From Apostichopus japonicus (lineage: Eukaryota > Echinodermata > Holothuroidea > Aspidochirotida > Stichopodidae): a DNA stretch of 64,000 bases. The notes beneath the pieces were generated by a model, which was not told the DNA's origin, did no database searches, and saw nothing but the letters and a program-made list of their open reading frames with translations. Positions 40,457 to 51,800 of the stretch are shown here, one piece after another. The number at the start of each line of letters is the position of its first letter. Positions within the stretch are counted from its first letter, which is position 1. A program made the position numbers and the translations under genes. Where the stretch lies: positions 15,911,001 to 15,975,000 of the forward strand of contig NC_092569.1 of NCBI RefSeq assembly GCF_037975245.1, given 5' to 3'.

Positions 40457-40505
40457 ATTGCAATGGAGGTAAACGACAAAGGCAAATGAACTCATTACGA
40501 TTTTC

Positions 40506-40625
<120 letters not shown>

Positions 40626-40654
40626 TTATTGAGACGTTAAGGTATGTTGCTCCT

Positions 40655-43600
40655 TTAGCTGGTTGGTCGAATTTTCATCTCTACGAACTTGATATTGCAA
40701 TAAACATAATCGGAGGAGAAGATATTTTGTCCAGATCCTCCATTGTAAACTCCGTTTAAATTTTCACCAGTACACGTATAGTAGCAACTGTTGACTTGGA
40801 AACATGAACAATAGTAACCAAAACAATCAGAACACCAATCATCCATGTGCCACCATCCACTCTTGTTCTTTTCAGCGCAGTTAAAGGAGCTACAACCGTC
40901 GTTATCGTTGTCATGGGTGCTGAAAGAGCTGCCTTTGTTGCGGGAGAGTTCCGTCCCTGGGATATGAAGGAATAAATCTCATAGATAACACAATTTGTTG
41001 CCATGATAATACCGGATATGAGCTTTAATAGAAATATGAAAAATGGCAGCAAGTCCTATGACATGAAACATATTCTTGATAGTAAGCAATGACCACCTGT
41101 CCTGTTTTAACTGTTCAATATATCATACCAAGAAAGCGAATGTGTGCAATCACCATAAAAAAGGAGAAAATCAAGGATATTTAGGGGTCAATGTTTTCTA
41201 CTTTTCCAACCAATAACGTTGCAATTTTGTAATTGCTAGCACAATCATTATATGCAGCCATTTGAATGTATTTTCCAAATGGGCTATTTTAAGGTTGTTT
41301 ACATTGTAAAGTGATTATATTAAAAAAAAGATCTTTACAACTATCAAACCAAACTTACAACTTGGTCAATTATAGTATGAGAAGTTTGGAAATTTCGAAC
41401 GAACCTGCGTTACCACTATGGCTGCCTAATTTGTTCATCCTGTATTTGGTGGTTTCCGATTCTATGGCAAACTCGGTATATTCAGCATACTGGGATTGTC
41501 CTCCTGAAGTAGTAATATCGAAGCGAAGCTTATAGTTTTTTTGTGCTGTCAGGTAATGAATTTTGTCATTTCCAAGCCAAAAGTTTGCGCTGACATCACC
41601 AAAGCCGATCTTGTATGTATCCCAGTTTTGGTAAAAATCTGTAGTACCATCAATGCGACGTTGAAAAACCTGTAAAAAATGAAGAGATATTTAAGCACGA
41701 ATTTTACATTTAAGTTATAATCAACAAAAAGGAGTTATGCAGACCAGGCGCTTGTTTTATTCTTGTTGGATTAGCTCTGTAAAGTATACATACCATTCAT
41801 CATGGCCATGCAATGGGCATGATACTAGTATAGGCCAATAAGACAAGTACGAAAGTCACTAGGATCAGCCGATTCACACAGAGCTTACAGTAACTACTGT
41901 AAATCTCAAAGTTTTGTACCACAGTCAATACTGGATTTTGCTGATAAATCAGTAGCATGTGCTATTAGGTTTACAGTAACAACTGAGGATATGTATAATC
42001 TTAACAGATACCAACAACTGGATTTGTTGGAATTACACATATCCTTAGTTCTTACTGTAATCATAATAGCACATGCTACCGATTTACAGCACGATCCAGT
42101 TTTTTACTGTGGTACAAAACTGTAAGATTTACACTAGTAACTGTGTTCTAGATGTGTATCGGGTGCTAGAATGGTTCGAACAAAGTAACTGAGCACATAA
42201 GTTAGAGATTCCATAAACAGCTACGAATGAAAATCGAGTATATGCAGCCATTTTGGCATTAGAGTACACGTGTAAGGACTTACTACAACCAGGGAGTACT
42301 TACAAACTAAAAGGTAAAGTCTGTTTTCAAGCCGTAACGAAATATGAGGTATCGTGGCATTGGAAGCACTAATGCTGTTTTTGTTTCCTCTGATTCTGAT
42401 GAAATTTTACGGTACAGGGTTAATACTGTCAACGTTATATCATGAAGAGTTTTGGATTCAGATAAAGATACATTGTAACTGACTTACTGTCCAACCCCCG
42501 CCATTATCCATTTTACAGTAAACATGGAATGCTGCGCCAGGCCATCCAGCAGGAAGGATTTTGTAAACACCATCTTGCGTATAACCAGCATCGTAAACGT
42601 CCTTACAGTCTGAATACAGTACTTTAAAACAAATAGACCAAAAAACAAACAATAAAACATTTTCAGCTCTCATGAAATACTTGATACAAAAACAAAATTA
42701 TTATACTTTCTATCCAATTTGAAGATATACTTTAACTTTTCTAAAATCTAGTAAACGTTTTCGAGCAATTGCAAATACTTCAACTTTATAATTTTCAGTA
42801 TAAATCAACACACTATCTACCAACATCTAATTCAGTCACAACTGGGTATACTCACATCAAACCAACAACTGCAATTCAATCAATTTTTTTTTCGGCATTA
42901 TTCAAAAAGGTAATTGAAAAGGAATCATGCAGCTATATTGATTTTTTTCACTTGGTAAGTAATATACGACATCATATTGTTTAAAACCAGGTCAAAAACT
43001 ACATATTAGAGGTAATAACACCAATGTCCAGACATGGTTAGAGAACAGTAGCTCGGCATCTAGTAACGATGTATTCTAACTTCTAACAAAGACGAATCTC
43101 ATATTTGTCAATAGGTATTCACTAGGTACATTGATCAATATATTTGGCAATATATACAACAGTTTGCGGTAAGATTCATTTTACGTTTACGTTGTTTGTC
43201 AAGATTTTTATATCTAGCCCAATGAAAGGAAAGGCCTAAGCAACATGAAAGAGATCCGCTCCTTCTGATAGAAAAGGTAAAAAACTATCACTTACAAACT
43301 TACCAGGTGGAGTAGTAGTGGGTGATTCCGTAGTACTTGGCTTTATTGTGTGTTGTGTCGTTCCTATGAAAATAAAAGGATAACGCCCATTTAATTTCAT
43401 CAAACTGAACCCTTTAACAGATACTACATAGGCAGTAATATATCCGTTACATTTATCAATCTTAAGCGTTAGCGGAAATCATAGTTCTGTTATGCATTAA
43501 GTCTTGTTGCAAAGTTTGTTAAATATTATGAACATATTTCATAGCTTTTTTCTAAAATGCAATATTTCATGAAACCTATTCGAGATGAAAAAAAAATGAG

Positions 43601-45798
43601 CTTAAAGCTTCAACAACACATACTGAAATAAGAGACTGACTAATGACATTACAAGGGGGAAAAAAATATTACCATCGGATTTAAATAAGAGAAAAATATT
43701 AAAATTAATCATACCAGATGACGTAGTAGTTGGTAATTCAGTTGTACTTGGCTTTATAGCTTCTGTCGTTCCTGTAACAAACAAACAATAAATCAACTTA
43801 CTTTTGTACACAAACCAAGTACCTGTAATTGCCGTATTTAATAATGAAAGACATTTTTCTGTTTATCTTACCAGGTAACGTAGTAGTTGGTAACTGAGTT
43901 GTACTTGGCTTTATTGTTTCTTCTGTGGTTCCTGTTAGAAACAAACAATAGTACAACTTAATTTTCACAAGAAACAAATCCCTGTAACGGCAGTATTATG
44001 TAAAGTGATTTGTCCATTTAATATATATATACACTCTTAATTTTTCCGGGTCACTTTTTCCTGATAAAAATAGTTTCATCCTTTTCAGGATAAGTTTAAT
44101 CCATTCCCGGATAAAATTCAACCATTCCCGATTCAATTTCATTAGGCATGGTATCATTCCTTTGTACCGTTCCTGATCAGAACGTAGCGCTTGATGCTAT
44201 TGGCTGATGTACATCATGTGACATAAGCTTTGATTGTGCTTGCAGCGCTCGAACGCTATTCGTAGCCATCTTTTCCAAACTTTGCACTCACGAAATGCTC
44301 TTATGGATCTCGTAAGAGCAAAATTACTTCAATGGGGATTGGAGAAGTACGTCAAGAATTTCAAAGGTGAGTTATTAGGCACTTTCCATTTCGTTTGTTG
44401 TGTTAATCATACGCAATAAATTTAGTGATTTGAAGAAGCTATGCTCACTCCGTGACGGGTTTACTCTGGCCTAGCGTTATACAGTGTGCACTATAGTGTG
44501 TAGCGTGTGGTGGTTTTTGATTGACTGTACTGTACAGTATACTACAGTACTGTACATGCCTACACACAACAGTATGCAGTACTATTGTGAAGCCTCTATG
44601 GTGCTACAGGGCAAACAGTATTACTGTATAGTGGCCTATTAGTGGGTTCTAATGTTCAGTTGCTACTTCACCACAAAGTGGATTGTCATTTTTCGATAAC
44701 CAAATAAATTGAATGACATAAGTAAGGCAGGCAAGGCCTAATAAGGGTTCCTGGTAATTTAGATTTAGGTAATGTAAGACTTGCCTCCAGTGGGAATCAG
44801 TCTTTCCCTGTACAGTATGTTCTATATAAGGTGATCATTTACAAATAAGGCATAAGCCTATATGCTACTGTAGTGTTGTGGTTGGACTGGGCCCAGTAGC
44901 GGAGTGTACTGAACTGTACTTTTGCGTTGAAATGAAAACAACACTGATTTTTCGTACTTTTTTTTTTAATCAATATTTATATAAATAAGTTTCTGCAAAA
45001 GAAAAAAACAGAGATGGTAAAGTCATCATTAAATCGCAAATACATTTGTAGGCTAGTGTCCATAGGTTCATGGTATTGTGTAATAATACAGTCGACGCTT
45101 GAAGTAGCGGTTCCGCGAATATTTCAGGTATACCCGGTTATACCGAGCAGGTATGCCGCTTTATGTTAATGCTTATACCGATACACCTTTGCATAAAGTT
45201 GCCTAGTAATGGCAAAAAGAGGGGTAAAATAACACACTAAATGGTATGCAGAAACTTCTCTGAATTCTTATACTGTTCATGGAAATAGATCATAAAGATC
45301 TGAGATCCGTATTGAAACGTTCTGTAAACTTCATTTATGGCAATATGTTTTAAAATGCAAAATAAGGTAAGGAAAAATTGGCCAAATACAGGTCTTTTAA
45401 AATTGTGTTCATATACCATACTGTGTGCAAAAGTGGGTGCTGTACAGTATGGCTTGTGATAAGAATAGGCTCTTAATTGCATGAGGTCTGCAGATAAAAA
45501 AAAAATGCAGAAATGAATTTTCATGGAGGTATTACTACAATAAATTTTTAGAGAAGTAACATTTTGCTATCATATGTTGTCTTTGCTAAATTTCAGGAAG
45601 TCTAGTTTTGTGCTGGCACAGGTCGCCATGAAGCAACAGTCAACCTGGAAAACCGACTGCGATACGTGAGGAGAAAGGACCAAAATAAGACAAAGAAGTC
45701 TGTTTGCGACCCTCATAAACCTTCAAAGCTGGTTGACACAACAGATTTGAAATTGATATCAGGTAAATTAAATTAAATATATTTATTTATTTATTTAC

Positions 45799-45833
<35 letters not shown>

Positions 45834-48800
45834 TTCATTCATTCATTCATTCATTCATTCATTCATTCATTCATTCATTCATTCATTCATCCATCCATCC
45901 ATCATCCATCCATCCATCCATCCATCCATCCATCCATTCATTCATTCATTCATTCATGTAGTTTTTGCATCTAGTTACTTTTGTTGCTTAAAACGATATC
46001 AATGATTGTTCTTCACAGATGATGCAGAGGAGTGTGTTATTTCAGCGGTGGTAACGTGTCTGGAAACTGGAGTATCACAGAGCCTTTAATATCAGAGACA
46101 ATAAGAAGAGTTCTGTGGGAGATATTCTCTCAGAAAATACACAACAGATGACATGGTAAGAGTTTTACTCACTACATGTGCTGTTCTAGCTCAGTCACTT
46201 GGCGAACAGGAACCCGAACTAAAGTGCCAAAAGCTTACTGTTGCTGTAAGACTTAAGAAGAGTGAATAATGCCATGTTGTAGGCTACACATTATATATCA
46301 ACGTTAATTGGGCCATAAGAGTGTGGTATGAGTGTTTTGCTGGTCCTTTTCTAGCCTTTCCTTGGGTACCTGTTAGGTTGATTGCAATTTTACTGAGCTT
46401 CAAAATCATGCAAATCTGCTATTTCTCTTTCTTTTATGACTCTACTATTTTTAGTACTTTAAGTTAACGAAGGTTGCCTCACATTCTTAAAATCATATAT
46501 GTTTCTCAGAGAGAATGACCTAACGGTTATGAAATGATTGAGAATCACAATGATAATGATGCATGGTGTTGGTGATGGTGGTGGTGATGATGATAGTGAA
46601 GATGGTGGTGGTGGTGGTGATGATGATGGTGGTATTGGTGATGATGATGATGGTGGTGGTGGTGATGATGGTGATGATGATGAGGAGCTGGTTGCAAAAT
46701 TTCAAAATTGTGGCAATGTATGGTTGTATCCTTGTATGTCAGAATGTTGGAATTTGAAAACAAAAATGTGTAATTTCTCATATATCTTTTCAATAGATTG
46801 GCACAAACATACCATCTGTCCTTGATAAAGTTCAACAGCCACAGCCTTTCGTTTTGGCATGAGGACCAAGAGAGCAACCAGAGCAGGTGTTTAGTAGAGT
46901 TGAAAAAAGGGGGCTACCTTGCAATGACTTCTGCAGACAGTTGACATATGTTTTAAAATGCTTGATACTTGAAATAGAATGATACTACCTGGGACTTTTT
47001 GAGAACTTTTTGAACCAGAAGACTGAGTAATCATCACCTTTCTCTTACCCGTCATGGTATTAATGGATATCACATTATCTTAGATAACAAATTTATCATA
47101 GTTTGAGTTCAGTTTGTCCACTAATGTTCAATATTGACAAGTCAAATTGCACTGGAATAGTTCGGGTGAGCCGGTTGCATAATTTAATTGCACAAATTCC
47201 TCATTGTTATGTGTGAGCTGTTCAGATTTTAAAGAGGTGAATAGAGGGATGGTGTTATTTCTAGTATAAAGAGTGAGTGATGCATTGGTACTTAACCTGC
47301 CCCCACCATCTCCCCCAACTCAAATCTGCCTATGCCACTCAAAGTAACAAGAGAAACATCATCAAGCATTCATACGTGATTATGCAAGCACTTGTCCATT
47401 TCCAAACATGTTGGTGGTTCAGTGAAATACTTAAGTTTTCGAAGTATTTTCATTTATTTTAATACATAGAACATTCGATGCAATTAATATTTAATAAAAT
47501 TTTGCAGAGGTAAACATAGTAAGGAAATTATTTTTACAAACATTTTCTTATTCCCATGACAAATCACATCTCTATCATTTCTGCTGTATGTAACAAAGTT
47601 TTGTGCATGCAATTTAAAGTCTTACCTATTGTTAAGTTGTACAATATCAAAGTTGTGTCATTCTATAGTACTAAGTTATTCGTAACAAACCAACATATAT
47701 CAAAGTATCATTATTTGGTAAATAATGTAAGACCATTCGTTGAGAGGCTGGTGGAGTAGCATTTTTCAGAATTGTTCATTTTCCTGCAATATGTAGATTT
47801 CAAAGGTTAAAGTTAGCAGGAGATGATCTCTTTTAAGCACATTCTAACATTTGAACCTATTGTGGGATATCTTTAGTGGAGATTTTAAAGCATAAGACAT
47901 GCTTCTAGTTAAAAAATAAATATTTTGAAAGAAAAAGTTACACATAAATTGCCACAACAAGTCACGAGTCACATATATAGCAGGGATATAACTAAAAATA
48001 GTATACACTTTTGCTGCCTTGATAAAACTCTCGCATTCCATCCACTTTTCCATTTCCGCTTTTGTTCATCAGTATTGTAACCCAAATCAACCTCTTTCTG
48101 TAAGTAGAAATAGTTGACGTTGTTTGTTAACGAAGTTGTTAAAAAGAATAAAGACATGGCCAAGTTATTTTCAGATTTGTATGTTGCTTCTTATTCATAA
48201 CATATCCAGAACGTAAGAACCCTTGAAACGGAAACAGGATCAAATTTATCCGGAATGGGGTCATTGTTTTTTTGATCCGGAAATCCGGATCATTTTGATC
48301 CGGGCGGGATCGGTGCCCCTGGGATCCGGAAGCCGGATCAAATTTGATCCGGAATGGGGTCAATGTTCTTTGATCCGGAAATCCGGATCATTTTCATCCG
48401 GACGGGGTCGGTGCCCCTGGGATCCGGAAACCGGATCAAATTTGATCCGGAATGAAACAAATTTGATCCGGATGTTTTAAGAGTGTATATATACATATAC
48501 ATATATATATATTTTTATATATATATATATATTAATTTGGGGAGTGTAATTAAGACCAAATAAGATATAAATATTTTGCATTACGATACTTTGGCCATTA
48601 GTTGTACGGTAAGAAAGAATAGTTAGTATTTCTCTCTATTTGTCATGATATAAAGTTTACTCGAATAAAGAAGAATATCGTAAAATACACGCTCCAATAT
48701 GGAAGCAAAAGACATCACCATAATGAAAGACATTTTTCTATTTATCTTACCAGGTAACGTAGTAGTTGGTAACTGGGTTGTACTTGGCTTTACAGTTTCT

Positions 48801-51800
48801 TCTGTTGTTCCTGTAAGAAACAAACAATACATCAACTTACTTTTGTACACAAACCAAGTCCCTGTGTAAGGATGTATCACCTAAAGGCATCCATAGTTTT
48901 CTCCTTGGTGGGCAGAGGATAAACAACTGCCCATAGTAACAACCCAGTGACCTTTGACATGGGTCTATTACATCATCCTTGTTTAGACCATGGTGTGTCA
49001 CATGGTCACAAAGGACACCATTTTGTTTTACTTTGGTTTATTTTTGGAATGAACAAGTCCAGACCTGTTGGGGAGGAGATATTGGGGGAAGAAAGAAGGT
49101 GAGAGGGAGAGTGTAATTAACTTTAGGAGAGGGTGGACGGCAGCTAGGGAGGAGAGAAGCGGTATTTTCTTATACTCTTGTCAGATTATTATGTAGAGAT
49201 TTTCAATAAATTAAATATGTAGCTTTTACCATATTATTGGTGTTCATCTCCATTTCTTTTGTGTGTGAATTGGACATTCTCAACCCAATGTTCCAGGTGG
49301 GTGCATTATGACACCCTGTAATTGCAGTATTTTATAATGAAAGACATTTTTTGTATTTATCTTACCAGGTAACGCAGTAGTTGGTAACTGAGTTGTACTT
49401 AATATTTTGCATTACGATACTTTGGCCATTAATTGTACGGTAAGAAAGAATATTTAGTATTTCTCTATATTTGTCATGATATAAAGTTTACTCGAATAAA
49501 GACGAATATCGTGAAATACACGCTCCAATATGCAGTGGCGTAGCTAGGATTTTTTGAGTGGGGGGGCCATGGGGGGGCTGTTCTTTCTAGTGGGGGGGCC
49601 GGAGGTTACTATCTAAGCGGAGCGCCACCATGGTTGGCGCGGAGCGTACAGAGAAAATTTGAGATTTTCAGCACCCCCCAGATCGCAGGAGATGGCACCT
49701 GTGAGGCAAAATAGCAACCAAAAAAGATGTGCAACTTTGGTGACAGAAATGCAAAAAAAGTTTTTTCTCTTTCATGCTGACTGGCCTTGCCAACTCAACC
49801 AGACTTTTAACTTGAGGGAAGTTGGCATCATTTGTAGGAATTTCAGAATTCCCAATATTTTATATCTCTACCATACACAAGATGCAAACCAAATTTCATT
49901 ACGGATGCGGTCCGTCTAGCTATTCATTTCGAGAGAAAAAAAGTGAAAACTACTTTCGGTCATATATAGTAACAAATTGTGACACGGTTAGACAGGCGCT
50001 TTGCGAGGAATTTGCCAAGGGAGGGGCAAAGCTTGTACCCAGACTTTCTAAGCGTAGCGCCACCATGAGTTGGCGCGAAGCGCAAAAGAAAATTTTGGCC
50101 GAAAATGCCTCCCAGATCGCTGGAAATGGCACTTCCCAGGCCTTGTAAGTTGCATCTAAGCATTTTCTGTTTTGAAATTACTAGCGATATCATAAAAAAA
50201 TACAAAACATATGCTTAAAAAAAAACTATGCCACCAAATATTGGGGGGGATATAAGATACTATATCCCCCACCTAAAATATTGGGGGGACATGTCCCCCC
50301 CGTCCCCCCCCCCCCATGATCGCCACCCATGAATACCTGATACCTCGGCTCAGAACAAACGGAGCCAATCTTTTGATAGATTGTTGCGCTAGGTGGAAGC
50401 ACTGAACATATTTTCAGCAGATATCGCTATCACGCAGCACAACAAGGTTCGTGGTGTATGGTCGCAATCGTCGCATCGACCATTGCTATGCCATGCTGTG
50501 TGACCATTCTCGATTACTACAGATATTGTATTATTCTTATTCTGCCAGATGCAGACGAGAAAATTGTGTAACTCTATTTCCCAAATTATTGAACAAAAAA
50601 TATTAGCGAATCGCACTGATGAGTGTTTTTTTTTACCCCATTCCCAGTGGGGGGGCCAGTGGGGGGGCCAGCCGATTTCATGGGGGGGCCTCGGCCCCCC
50701 CAGGCCCCCCCGTAGCTACGCCACTGCCAATATGAAAGCAAAAGACATCACGATAATGAAAGACATTTTTCTATTTATCTTACCACGTGACGTAGTAGTT
50801 GGTAACTGGGTTGTACTTGGCTTTATAGTTTCTTCTGTCGTTCCTGTGAGATACAAACCATACATCGCTCTATATTTTGCACAAAAACCAAATCCATGTA
50901 GTTGCAGTATTATTTATAGTGATTTATCTGTTCATTGTATAAATCGAAAGACTAGTGCAAATAAACCGAATCAGATATTAACATTTGGCGATACGATACA
51001 ATGACCATTGCTTGTACGGTAACAAGGAATAGTTGGTATTTCTCTCTATATGTCAAAGAGGAATATTATGCATTACACGTTCCGATATGAAAATAAAAGA
51101 CCACCATACTGAAAAATATGTTTCTATGTTTCCTACCAGGTGACGTAGTAGTTGGTAATTCAGTTGTACTTGGCTTTATTGTTTCTTTTGTCGTTCCTGT
51201 TAGATACAATCAATACTTCAATTTACTTTGCACAACAACCAAGTTCCTGTAATTACAGTATTATGTATAGTGATTTGTCCATTTAATAAGTGTCATTGAA
51301 ACCAAATCAAATATTAATATTTTGCATTACGATACATTGGTCATTAGGGTTAAAAAGAATAGTGGTATTTCTCTCTATTTGTCATGAAATAAAGTTTACT
51401 TGAATAAAGAGGAATATTTTAAAATACATGCTCCAATAAGAAAACAAAAGACATTAACAAAGTGAAAGAACACACACGCGAAAAAACAATTTTACTATTT
51501 ATCTTACCAGGTAACGTAGTAGTTGGTATTTCAGTTGTACTTGACTTTATTGTTTCTTCTGTCGTTCCTGTGAGATACATACAATACATCAACTGACTTT
51601 TCACAAAAACCAAATCCTTGTATTGGTAGTATTATGTATAGTGATTGTCAATTAAATCTATATATCTCGGAAGTGTCATTGAAACCAAATCAAATATTAA
51701 TATTTTGCATTACGATACATTGGTCATTAGGGTACGAAAGAATAATTGGTATTTCTCTCTATTTGTCATGTTATAAAGTTTACTCGAATAAAGAGGAATA

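Larger units (their letters stand above)
44303..46860 (+). pseudogene. SAM-domain gene fragment carried in the TIR element
   Basis: Exon 44303-44366 encodes MDLVRAKLLQWGLEKYVKNF, a typical start of a SAM domain, and ends at GGTGAG in phase 1. Exon 45597-45762 continues after a stop or frameshift with RHEATVNLENRLRYVRRK and a basic stretch, again phase 1. An exon from 46019 gives DDAEECVISAVVTCLETGVS, then a frameshift and ISETIRRVLWEIFSQ. A later acceptor at 46796 leads to NIPSVLDKVQQPQPFVLA. Splice sites are kept but frames are broken. This looks like a decayed host-gene capture, or the element's own degenerate gene. The full-length relative is not known to me. Confidence 0.5.
44031..48486. 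mobile_element. 4.46-kb TIR element inside the FREP2 linker array
   Basis: Left ACACTCTTAA (44031-44040) and right TTAAGAGTGT (48477-48486) are exact inverted repeats. Both are flanked outside by alternating AT, so TATATATACACTCTTAA is mirrored at both ends. The subterminal regions are also mirrored in style: CCATTCCCGGATAAAATT on the left and, reverse-complemented, TCATTCCGGATCAAATT on the right. The interior carries SAM-domain exon relics on the + strand and two simple repeats. Superfamily not identified; no transposase recognised. Confidence 0.72.

Noticed and set aside
49659..50148. Protein-coding ORFs at 49659-49919 and 49822-50148
   Set aside because: They lie wholly inside the hAT element and have no transposase or other motif.
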